A DNA stretch of 60,000 bases from positions 18,044,001-18,104,000 of the forward strand of contig OU612075.1 of NCBI GenBank assembly GCA_914767715.1, given 5' to 3'. Below the pieces are notes generated by a model that saw only the letters and a program-made list of their open reading frames with translations, ran no database searches and was not told the DNA's origin. The translations under genes and the position numbers were made by a program. The stretch comes from Membranipora membranacea. Taxonomy: Eukaryota; Bryozoa; Gymnolaemata; Cheilostomatida; Membraniporidae. Shown piece after piece: positions 25,484-37,900 of the stretch; positions within the stretch are counted from its first letter, which is position 1; each line of letters begins with the position of its first letter.

Positions 25484-26678
25484 ATGGCTATATATGAACT
25501 TAATGTAAAGGTAGAAGCTAGGAACCCAGAACTATCTGGATTAAATATAGGACACCTCAATGCAAACGGTATCTATACCAGATTTTCCAATGAGAGGACA
25601 GAGGACGGAAGATATATTGAGAGCGACATACGTCATTCGATAACAAAATATGATTTGTTTGGAGTTACAGAAACTAAGTTGACAGCAAAGCAAAAGGGGT
25701 CATATTGGCAGAAGAGGGTATTTCACTCTAAAACCCCTGAAGGGTACACACGGAGAACAGAGAAAAGGGGACTGGAGGGGGCGTTGCTGTTTATGTGAAG
25801 AGTGAATGGAGATATTATGTTGTCGAAAAGTCTAGCTTTAGTCTCAATGAATCGCAATGAAGGTATAAAAGACACAGGAAAAAACATCCCTGCCAATTTG
25901 TGCACATAACCATTAAAGGAAGAAATGGGGAAGTAGATATTCCCCACATCAAAATAGCAGTCGTTTATCTTCCATACAGAGCAAACAATCGACATCAAGC
26001 TCTTCTCGGTTTACTCAAAGAACTGGGGAATTTACCTAATGCTATCGCGGTAGGAGATTTTAACATTGATCAATTTGGCCACCCGTTCATAGACGACCAT
26101 AGCATAGAAATTTTAAAGTTGGGGTATGGACAGCTTATGACAGTTTCACTCGATCTAAAGATCCTTCAGATAGCAATTCAAGATTAGGTACAATCATAGA
26201 TCACATATATGTGAAGTTCCCCTCAGGGATCACATCATTCTCAGCTGAGTGTCAAGAACTTGACGATTTGGAGAAAAGTTTCATGCAAATGTTTAAGAAG
26301 CTTGAGTCATACAGTCGAAACCCAGAGGTATTGAACATTAAAAGCGTAAGTGGTGTGTTAGAAGAAAACTACGAAAGGATACGTCACTTCTTGAAAACTC
26401 AAGCTAATGACCTACCTAATTGCGTAGACTTAATCAGGTTGACAAGTAGTGAGTACAAAGACCAGTTGAGATCAGACATAGAAAGCATGATTGAAACATC
26501 TGGTGTAGCTCTAACTTCAACAGGTAGTGACCACAATCTCATATACTGTACAATTAGCCAAAGTTACTTAGACAGCAACAACTCATACATAAGCGACGAA
26601 CACTCTGACGATAATGATTATGACTACCTCCACAGTAGGCTGAGCCCCCCAGACTTTTGCTATATGAAGTTAGATTAA
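25484..26678 (+). pseudogene. Exonuclease-endonuclease-phosphatase (LINE-type) remnant with a large insert
   Basis: Frames in order give LNIGHLNANGI, DLFGVTETKL, GGGVAVYVKSEW, AVVYLPYRAN, VGDFNID, IIDHIYV and finally GSDHNLIYC, the classic motif series of the EEP nuclease domain used by LINEs for target nicking. The copy has a frameshift near 25771, a stop at 25858-25860 and a frameshift near 26120. Between DHIYV and SDHN, normally a short gap, about 100 residues are inserted (26211-26530), all in one open frame. An acidic tail follows and ends at 26678. No reverse transcriptase follows. Inactive as it stands. Confidence 0.7.
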
Positions 26679-26679
26679 T

Positions 26680-28236
26680 GTAGAAGTAATGAGAGGAAAA
26701 ATCCAAGCAAATCCTGCAAAGTGCATAGACTACCTCCACAGAGAAGATGACAGTAACCACGCATCAGACAACAATATCTTGCCATCATCTAGATCCAGAG
26801 TATTTCTGTAAATTCAATCAGAACTGAATAATTGATACCTTTGCAACCCTTAGATGCCAGATAATATGTTTTCTCCACAATCCTAGCAACAGAACAATGA
26901 TTGGAGACAATCTGTATCTATCAGATTCAATAGTAACAAACACTGGTATACCATAGGACTCCATCCAAGGGAATAATATTATCATATTATAATGACTAGA
27001 TAAGACTTTGATCAGACGTCACCATTCATACTACTGCATACAGACCGCAATTGCATCATAGGATTACTAAACAATACATGCGAATGATAGTTTCTGTAAA
27101 GTTGAATTTCTGGAAAAAAAACCGAGAGATGTTTTTAACAACCCAATGTAATAATCTGTTAGTGCTATCTTGACCTTGACCTTTTCATTGATGCTGAAAG
27201 TCTGAACCTGAAATTTGCTGATAATTTTTGCAACTGTTTCTTAGTGAGACCATCTACTGCCTTTATGCTTTCCATCTATGTTTATAAAACAATCAGACTG
27301 AATACTAAGATTCTAAGCAGTATAACATTGTTTTTAGGATTTTATGAGTTCTGGATTAGGGTTATTAGGATTATTGTTTGGGTTTCACTCCATAAATTTT
27401 TCTTTTTAAAATTTGCTTTAGAGATAAAACCACAATGACTGAAAAAAATTAATTTTCTATTCTTTTAAATATAGTATAGGAGCTTATTCAGTGGGAGAGC
27501 TGGCATTTTTCTTTAGAACAAAAATAGAAGCTCCAATCGTAAAAATCCGAAACATCATGGTATATATGGAAACAAGAAAGTTACCAAAAATAAATATTGA
27601 ATACGTTCCACAATTTTGACAAGTATGTGAAAAAATGAAGAGAAAAGATTTTTCACAAAACAAATCGAAAGTTTTCTAGGTATATTACTCTAGAGGAGTA
27701 AAGCATTTGTAGGAGGAAAAGTTCGCTATTTTGCTCGGCTTAAGAATAGTTGCTAATTTATATTAACTCCGACCTTATTACGATGTAATCCCATCTCAGC
27801 CAGAGAAAATCAATGCAACCAAGCAAACCAACGTTATGCCCCCCGAAACTTGCAAAACAAACTAAAATAATATTCTCCAGAGTCTCAGTATTTCAATGTA
27901 AGATATTGAAAGTCTCTTTAGGCTGACCATACTAGATTTTGTCTGTGAATTGTTTGCTTAATAGCTCCAACAAAAAGCATCTACCTGATCCACATGGTTA
28001 TCGATCACTTACATCTCAGGACTAGGGACGACTAGTAAGTTTGAACCTCTGAGTATACTCATACCTTTGTGTAGATAACACACTTTACTGTAACCCAGTG
28101 ACACCAGCTTAGAGGCAAACTAGAAAAAGATATAAAATATAGGACATAGAAAGCGGTTTGTCTTTGTTTGTTTTTCTTTCTTTACACTAGGACTTTTTCG
28201 ACCACACTATTTAACAGGCCCCCTTAAGCTCAGGTG
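26680..28236. other. Intergenic, nothing recognised
   Basis: AT-rich sequence without a credible exon, RNA gene or classified repeat. Confidence 0.45.
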
Positions 28237-28386
28237 GCTTGTGTGGAGTAGTAACCCTATACCCTTGCCGGCCGTTGCTGGCTATTCTTTTTTCAGAGAG
28301 GCAGAGGGGGATCTTAAAACTGTGTGCAAGCACACAGTTGATCTCCTGTATTTATGGTCCTGATCCAAACAGACCTGGCTTGTTAC
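28237..28386 (+). repeat. SINE-like interspersed repeat, copy 2
   Basis: Partner of 14067-14214; ordered matches run along the whole length and both copies end in TTGTTACC. Confidence 0.6.
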
Positions 28387-28402
28387 CTCATGACGTAACT
28401 TA

Positions 28403-28477
28403 GCGAGTTTGTGGCATTACATTATCAAATACCAATTCGTAAACAGGGTGTTTGATAATGTAATGCCGCAAACTCGC
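28403..28477. repeat. Hairpin with about 31 bp arms
   Basis: GCGAGTTTGTGGCATTACAT... at 28403 pairs with ...ATGTAATGCCGCAAACTCGC ending at 28477, with two mismatches and a short loop. It follows directly after the SINE-like copy. Confidence 0.8.
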
Positions 28478-28872
28478 ATCTGCAGCTGTCTGAGCTCTTA
28501 GTCTTATAGTACTTAAATTGTCAGTTATCAATTTCAATAGATTTATTATTAGCAAATTTTTTTTTCTATGCTAATTTTCAAATTATAAGGCTTGAAAATA
28601 ATTCCCAGTAAAAAAATAAAAAAGTTTTATAAACAAAAAATGTTGCAAACTGAAGATATGCCTAACACTTCCTGTAGATCTGATTATGAAAGTTAGCATA
28701 TGTGTACTTTGGCAATAATCAAATGTTTCAGTGTCCTGGCAGCATTTTTTTGCATGGGTAATTTTCTCAATAATCAATTAGAACTCAAAACCCCAATCTC
28801 AACACCTCACTGATAGAGAAATTGTCCTGCAAGAAACATATGCCTTGACAATAACTTCTTTTTTTTCATGTG

Positions 28873-28878
28873 TTTATT
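28873..28878 (-). terminator. Poly(A) signal for TBCK
   Basis: AATAAA on the minus strand about 90 bp beyond the proposed TBCK stop codon, the best-placed signal in this stretch. Confidence 0.5.
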
Positions 28879-28966
28879 GCTTACTATAAAAAAAAAAGAA
28901 TGAGTAAATCGGTATCAAAGGTAAATAAAAAGTTAAAAAGCAATGGGACAGTCAGATAGCACGAAG

Positions 28967-31900
28967 CTAGAGCAGAGACTGCCCAACTAGAACACTCAAC
29001 ATCACACTCGCCTGATAGAGCGAAACATCCCAGAGGCGCGCCGCCAGGCCACCCAGGGAACCAGACTGAGTACATGTCTCCACTCCCACCATGACACAAC
29101 AGGGGTCTCTCACCTAACTTGTTTTTGGCCTTTTTTCTTCGTAAATTGTATGATCTAGTATTATAAGCATGGTCTGATTTCAGAGAGTTGATAAACTCAT
29201 TGGAAAATGTTCTTAAAAATAGTTTTAAAGAGCAGTATTAGAATAACATATTCAAAGGCATTATATTTAAAGTTTTAAAAACGGTTGGAACTGTAAAATT
29301 ATGTGATTTAAATATTTCCCATGAAACCAGAGCCGAGCACACTACTACACTTACCTCTCCACACTGTGTGTTGTGTGAGTCGACAACGACCTTGACCTGG
29401 TATCTATATTCATCCAGGAAGTCCCTGACAACGGACGAGCAGAGGCGGCCATCTTGTGTGAAAGCAGTTTGATGTGGAGCGTGCACAGCTCCTGGAATCG
29501 TACCCTTCTGGTATCTGTGAGTCAAGAGGATGTAAATGTGTTATTAACAAGAAGAAGACCAGAGCTCCCTACCCTAATCAGCAAACAAATTATTACCACG
29601 CCTTCATCCGAAAATGGTTGGCTGATATACTGTGAGCTCATGGTAATGATGTATTGAGTAGTCTGTTGATTTTCAACAATTTGGTTTAATTTTTCTTTAG
29701 AAGTTGATATAAGTTTCAACTCAAATGTTCGAAGCCATGAATGGATTTTGTCTTATATGTTTGAGAAATGACAAAAAAAACAATATGGATTTTAATCCTA
29801 ACCTCTTCAAAATAAAAAATGGCAGCAATCTAAAGACCAACAAAATCCAGCTTAGCTGTTAACATTGATATGGATTCATGGATTAGCGGTAAAATACACA
29901 TTATGGCTATTTGTGGAGACATTTTATCAGTAAATTATAACTGTGTGTCAGTAATAGGAGCTAGCTTAAATTCTGGCAGTTTTGATGTTATGCATTGACT
30001 GACGTCCCAGTAACACCCTTTAAAAACTCAGGCAAGCTACTTGACAAGTGTTTCTAAGGGGTCAGCTATAGCATTACTGAACTTTTGGACCAATTTGAAG
30101 AAGAGAAATTGTTTCCAGCAATCACGCATGAAATGCCGTATGTTTTTTCAGGGTCAGATATGTTCCCCTAATCCGAGAATATATATCAGCGTATAATAAT
30201 AGTAAGAATCTTACTCATCCTGAGTCCTGATGTCTATGACTACTAGTTTAGGTTTAGACTGTTTCCAGTCTGAAGATGGAGAAAGAAGTGACAGCATCTC
30301 CTCGGCCGAAATCTTAAAACATCTCTGTAACTTTAGCTGGGTAAGTGGCAGAGGTTCCGCACTCTGTATAAAAGAAATATAATATATCCATTATAATAAG
30401 GTAAGCATAGCATTGGACTTGCCTTCTCATCATTGAAATTATCTCAAGTGGTGGTGTTTCCATCAACGGTATATCTGACTATTTATTTCCTTTTTGTTCA
30501 ATCAGGTACCCTTCCAAAGTTAGTATGATTGAATGAATGCTCAAAGTAGGATAGTAGTATAAGCAGGCAGTCTGATGTTAAATAAAACTCAGATAGAAAG
30601 CTGAAGTGATAAGATACAATAGATGAAAATACTGACCAAGCTTTTCTCATAAGAAGTCTTATTAGCCTCAGCTAAAGAGTTCTGTTTATTTGGTTGGGGC
30701 GGTGCGTGCACCCTCAATGTAGAGCTTTTGGTAGTAGATCTGAATATCTTGACAGCAAAGCTTACACATTGATCAATGTCAACCTCTGTAAACAAAAAAG
30801 AGCCAAAGATCACATCAAAGTCTGCAAGTCACCGATTTGTATTCAATTAAACAATGCTGATTTAAATTTTAAACAAACTAGAATTTTTGATCAGCCACTG
30901 GCTTTATTTCATTCTTTATTCTGGGTAAAATTTTATTCATTTGGGCTCATGCTCGTTTCATTACAATGGAGTATACACACAATTATTTTCATCATAGAAT
31001 TTATTTTGTACAATTGCAAGGCCGTCACATAATCAATAGGGCTATCTTTTAATCAAATGAAACGGAAACTTACCGCCTAAAAAGTGAAGAAAGCAGCGGT
31101 ACATTAGACAGACTAGATTTTATCGCCACACGAACTCATCACTCGAATGTTATGGTAAATAATTTTGGAAACATCACAGATTAGTTTGAGATGTCACTGA
31201 TGATAACATTCATTTACAAGTATAAATAATATATATAACACACATGACTTTTATCGGTAGGGTTTACTTCTTAGACATAAAGCCAGAATACAGGTCAACC
31301 TACCAGGTAAATCTGAGAAGAGCAGAATACATTCGTTGAATCCGTTGCTGAGAAGCCGGGATTTGAGCTGATTTAGGATAGCTACACCGATACACAGAGG
31401 AAATACAGAAGCACCGAGTAGTAGTGTGTCCCACAAGTGAAACAGTCTGTGTAGTGGAAATACGTGAGCAAACATAGTCAGGAACCAGGGTATGGCATAC
31501 AACTAAATCAGAGAAAATAACATGATTGTTAGTAAGTAGTATGACAATGGTCATTTATAGCAAAATCACCTTGTAAGAAACCGGAGAGTGTGAGTCAAAT
31601 TAATTTCTACTCATACATGATGAAAACAGACTGACAGTGGTACAATATCTATCAAATTTGGAGCCTTTTTCCATGATGGTTTGCCCCCCCCCCCCCCAGG
31701 TAATTGGCGGCAGCTAGTAAGTAGGAGTAACTACAATACTGGAAAATTGGATCATGGCGTTGGTGTGAAAGTGACTCAGCAATACAGCCATGACAGTGGT
31801 ATAATACTCAGCTAAGCGTTCCTTCCCATACAGCCTGTCTAACTGGTTAAATATGAGTGGGACCAAAGAGGAATATCTATAGGTGGGTTTATTCATAGTA

Positions 31901-34900
31901 CCCAAGTTAGATGGGAAATAGAAATATAACTGCATAAAACTGATTTTATTGATGATTATTGTATTTCCTTACATCAGGAGAAAATCCGATCTCCTCCAGA
32001 TGGTTACTGAGCTCAGCTTCATGGAAAGCGATTAACTGTGAGAATAACGCCAAGTATTCTACAAAAGGGTGAAATGGAAATGGAAATTTCCACCCTCAAT
32101 TGAACTTGACTTAACTTTTGCCACCCCATACACCATAGTTATGCCGTGACAAGCATCAAACACAATTCCAGTGAGCTGGAATTCGCTGTTAAACGGAAAA
32201 TTTAATTCACACAGCACAAATTCATTGAAGTAACATATTGACTAACAAAATATAACCTAGTATACAGTCTTGACAGGTGAGATCGCATTAAAACATAAGA
32301 ACAGAATAACGCCAAGTACTCTACAATAGCGTGGAAGGAGAAATAGGAGCTCAGGACAATGAAACACAGTATAATCCAAAGATGTTTACACAGCACAAAA
32401 TTGTTAAAAATCATGCTGACGAAGAAAAATTATAACCTAGTGCATCGTTTAAACAGGTGAAATCGCACCAAAACAAAGTTTACAGTTCATTTTCTTTTGG
32501 TCAAAGGAAAGTGTTACAGTTGCAGTTTCGTTTGTTGACATTGAAAAATAGGAACCATTGAGAACAAATAGTGACAAACCTTGGATGACTGCAGAGTTAT
32601 CCTTCAGGAAAAAGTTGTAGAGATATTTGGATATAAACTTGGATAAGCAAGCATATGCTAACGCTGAAATAGAAAAAATTAAAAACCAGACATCACAAGA
32701 TAAACATGTATGATACAAATTGTGATCTCTGAACCATTTATTATAACCCAGTTCATTTATAACAATCAACATGTTCTTTGACACAGGCGTTTTGTCCAAA
32801 GCGGAGAGGTTAATGGTATGTTGACCATACTCTCTTTGTAATTAATCTACTGCCCCAATGGGTAACACAACGTCTTTGTGGATAACTTCCAATTTCATAA
32901 GGGACATTATGATAGAAGGCGCCCCACCATCATACCTTGTTCATTTGCTAGCATAATATCATTTAATAACGTGATTGTGTTCCCTCGTCTAATCGCTATT
33001 TTTGCCATGATTCGATGATATTCAAAAGTAAACAGTATTATCATTCCATTTTATAATATTATTAATATAAATCCTCAATAAATCAAACTTACCAAATCTA
33101 CATGTACATACCCTCATCGTTAAAGTTGAGAAAGATAAATGGAGCTGAGAGTGAATCTAATCCCCGCCAGTAAACATATTGAGGATGACTTGTCACCCAG
33201 GCTTTTAATACTCTCTTTAATCTACATCAGAAGAGAAACGCAATGTAGGGTTACCAATTGAGGAGGAAAGGGAAATAAGTTACTATAAGTAGGATTTATT
33301 AACGTTTATGACGATATTCAAGTCAACAAGGGCTTTAGCACATAGAGCAGCGCCTAGAAATGACTGAATCGACAGAGAAATTTACACCGGATTATGTTAT
33401 CCACACATATTTTTCTCTTCAGTAAATGAGTTGATAGAGTAGTGATTATTTTACTTAATCTAGAATGTTTACAAATAACCAAATAAGAGAATATGATGTT
33501 GTCTACTCATTGCAGCAATTATCAAGGAGGGGGTAACTTCGCAAAATGCTTGAACCACAAACTGTCATTTTATATGTTTATGATCACTAGTACCATTAGC
33601 GGTGATATAAGACTTACTTTCTGTGAGCTTCAGGAGATGACATAAGCTCATTATATTGATGACATCGCGGTATATCCACCTCTATCTGCCTGTCTATAGG
33701 CTGCGCTGTTACCTTGTCTATTGAGTCATATTTCTCATAGATGTCACCCTGTAAAATGAGAACAGTTGTTATAGCAAGGAGAACTTATTGATTGTAGAAA
33801 GTCAAAGCAGTGAGATTGACTCACGATAAAAGCTAACACTTTAGCTTAGCAGGAGGATACCAGTCGAAATGATCAGTATTGAGATTGTAAAAATGAAACC
33901 GATCGAAGATTACTCCCTGCTTATACCAAATTTAGCCATAAAGGTAATTAAATAATTTCCGGGCCATTTAAGAAATTGTGTAGTGTATTTACAGCGACAT
34001 ACAATATTTTTTTATTTTAAGTACTCCTAAATCTAATCAATTTAAGTTTCCCAAGAAAATTAGGAAATTAATGGCATTAGAGATAGATACCAGTAAATAT
34101 ATTGGGTATCCATCATTCTATATATTGGTACCTGTACATCGAGTATTGCAGACCATATTGAGGGTCTGTATAGAGGTGGTATGTCGTTCCTAGCCTCCCT
34201 GACTAGCATAGTCTTTGTGTGCGGATAACCTTTAAGTAGTCTGTCAAATAACACAACTCTGTGGAACTGATACAATAGGTCTCGCTCTCGGATATTGAGA
34301 GGTAATTTTTGAGCATCCGCCACAGAACGATTCACAGTTTTATTCTCTCTACAAAAAAGCAACGGTAAGAGTGAACAGATTTTTAAATACAAACCAGATA
34401 GTAGAAGTCGCATTTGTTTACTATATATAGTTTTATATATAGTTTTGTATGAACTATAGGTCTACCTATGGGTCTACCATAAACAAATAAATACTATTTT
34501 TTTTGTTCATGTTTAGATGTTTATGGAGTCTACAAATCACTTGCTGCATGTGTATGCTTATAGGGTCTAGTCTCTTTGGATCCGGACTCTAAATAATGGG
34601 GATCTTCTGTATAAACAACAACATCAGCATGCAGATCAAAGAACCTCATGTCTCAGAACCATGCATGGGGAGGCTGTCATTGGCCTCTGAAGCTCAAGCA
34701 ATGTAGCGATAAGCTTCACTCTGGGTTACTACTGTCAGTGGCTGAAGAGTGACATTGTAACTTAGTCACTACTATAAAATGCTCCATGTGCATGCACCTC
34801 AGTGCAGGTCATTTTCAACACGAGCAGACATCAATGTTATCAATGTTACATGGTAACGAATAGATAACTATATATGTACACTTACTCAGATATAATAAGA

Positions 34901-37900
34901 GGATAATAGTCCTCAGGTTGTAGGTCAGCTAGTCTATCACAAAGCTGAGTTAGATCTAGAGTTACAGACGAGTCTGAGTACATGGTACTCGTATCATGCT
35001 CTGCTCCGTATGTGTCTCCTTCTTCTGATACGTAACTGTAATATATCATAGTTCTTTATTAGACCAAAGAGTAATTAGGGAGAGGAGGAATAACTCTGGA
35101 ATGACCACTGTACGTTGTAATGTCACTTTCGGTCTCTGAACTGTCAACCAATACAAGGTGAATCTGGCGGAGTTATCATTCCTCTACTCTTTTACTCTTT
35201 TGTGAAACAATAGCCATCCATTAGTACAAGGTAGATATCAATAGTCCCCAATTAGTAGAAGCAAATACTTAATTTACAATAATAGAGATGTAGGAGGTCC
35301 GGTAGTAATAATTATCAATCAGACTATTCTCTCGGATAAACACTTTTCATGTTAACACATCAGGTATTATAGAAGAAATTTTCTACAATATAAAGCTCAT
35401 CAAAATATAAAAAAAAGGGTTTGTCCATGGAAAATTGTGATTTTGATTCTTGGCAATGCCATTGGAATGTAGGTAAAAAATAGAATTTTTGTTGTAGTTC
35501 TAGAAAGTTTTATTGTCAAAGCATTTGTTGTAAATGCAGGCTGTCTCATTAAAATGCAGATGACAAAATAAAATGTGATCATTGCACCTTGGAGATTTTC
35601 CTGCGTTATGTGCAGTCACACTAATAGACATAATAATTATGTTTTTTAGTCTGAGTGCACATAACGCAGGAAAATTATTTATGATTATCTAACCTGTACA
35701 TATTAATGACAGGAGGAGTGTTTTTAGTCAGACCGCTCTTCTTGAGCACAGCTTCTAGATCTCCACCAGCTAACTTCCATAAGTAGTAAACCTCCTCAAA
35801 ACTCCTCTCCTTGAGGTGAAAATAATCTGTAAACGACACATTTACCAGTCATCGAGTAATGTTATATGAACCAGTTCCACATGTAAAATACATTAATGTG
35901 TGTGGTCGTGTAACAAACAAACAACAAAACAAACAACTAAGAGATTTGGTCATCACGATTTCAGAACTCCCAGTTTTAGCACACCTCGCTCATTTTTAGG
36001 AGAACAAAAGTTTTCATTGAAATTGAAATTTTGCTATTTCGCTTATCGATATTTAGCTAGATGTAAATTCCACCAACGGTTAAGTTTTGGGAAAAATCTC
36101 AATAATAGCTTATGTAAAGCACTTTAAAATTGAGAGTCGCTAATAAGTAATATTTATACACTATTTTATTTGGCAGACAATATCACCCTGGACGGATGTT
36201 CTCCATAACCTGCTGGAGTTTACTTTGTTTGTCATGAGAGGAACTAATAGTTTGTCATGAGTTCACCAGTTTGTCAATTCTTGGCCAGGTCGCTAAATTT
36301 GAATCCATTAATATTTTCATCCTTCAGGGTAGTAGTAGTTTAAGCGCTCCAACTTTCCCGGTAGCTGGTATCGGGCAACCCAGGCAATGTTTGAGCACAT
36401 TAACTAGGGCAGTAGCAGGCAAGAGAGGCATTAGTATTCAATATTTTAGTAAAATTATAAATGAATGGTTAAATGATGTATTGTGTAGGTAGGTAGATGA
36501 TATTCTCACCATCAGGTATTTCATCTTCAGAGAACGCATGAATCTGTTCTATAGTAAGATGGGCACAGCGCAACTCTGAGTTAAACTTCATAGGCTTATA
36601 AGTAGTTATAGAACATGGTACGGACTCCGGTATTACGTGAACAAGTTTGTGCTTCAATAATTCTCCTGCAGATAATCTGAAATAAGACTCATATAGCTGA
36701 GGCAGTGGCAATGTGCGTTAGTGGTATCAACTCTATCTACATAGGGATATAACAATTAATTTTCAACCACTTTTTTCATATCATGGTGAAGGTGAATGAT
36801 TCAGACATGCATAGAGTTTGTCAATGAAGAGAAGGCTATACATTTTTTTTAGTAGCACAGACTATATCATGGGCTGCTTGATTTACTTTGATTGACTGAT
36901 TGAGGGGCAGTCCTCGTACCAACCTGAATGCAAAGATATGTCTGGTAAAATTAACAACATCACAAACAATGGCAATCCTTACCTGTCAACAGGATCTATA
37001 ACCAAACACTGCTGTATAAAATCTACTATCTCCGAGTTTAATCTCTGTAAATAAAAGACAGGATACATCAGAAGGCAGGGAGTCACACAGAATGAAAACT
37101 TCAGCGCATGACTGGCAATATTCAGGTTGTAGGAGGGTCACCAGTGGTGTAGTGGCATATAACCTCAATAGCTACTCTTTTATTATCAAACAGCCAGTAT
37201 CCTTAAAAACACCATTTATAGCAGAGATTTCCTAAGGGTATGAATATATTATAATCTAAGACCATATATGTATATGAAAAAAGTATTTACATGCTTATGG
37301 TTATAACTGAATGTGGGTTCGTCTTGTAAGATAAAGCTAATTCTGAAATAATATACAAAAACAAGAACAAAGAATGCTCTTTGATGTCCGGACATAACAT
37401 TATTATGGGTTACCATGAAAATTAATGCGAACTATTTTACCTCCATCCTCTCCTTGCCTTCAGTAGAGAGATGAGATATGAGTTTATCATATGCAGACTT
37501 TGACTCATTCAGATCAGACTCATCTGAGAGAAGCTCGAGAGTAAACTCTATTATCTCATATAGAGTTTTGTCTCGCCATAATAACTCTCCCTGTAATAAT
37601 CAACATAGTACTTCATCTCACACTGATGGAAAAAACATTTATGTCTGAAATGGCCTCAACCCCTTGACTTGCGTATTCCGCATTGGCCCTATGTCCATCA
37701 TAATCTAAGCGTCTTAATGCAGAATACTTAAACTCATATCAATGTAATGCTGGCAAACACTAGATTGGAAAGTGTTTCACAAATACCAGCTTAACCATAT
37801 ACAAGCAACACCGTTTGTTTATGTCTCAAACTGTGGAGAGGGTTGAGGAAGACCAGGAGATGGTGATAGGGTGTGTTGAGAAGACTAAGACTGTATCACA

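Noticed and set aside
28884-29099. Long minus-strand frame ([17 protein letters not shown]) as the last TBCK exon
   Set aside because: It is not in the phase required by the preceding exon; the phase-compatible frame ending at 28967 fits the family length better.
37311-37360. Extra TBCK exon after an acceptor-like TTATTTCAG
   Set aside because: The in-phase frame hits a stop at once and the flanking exons join without it.
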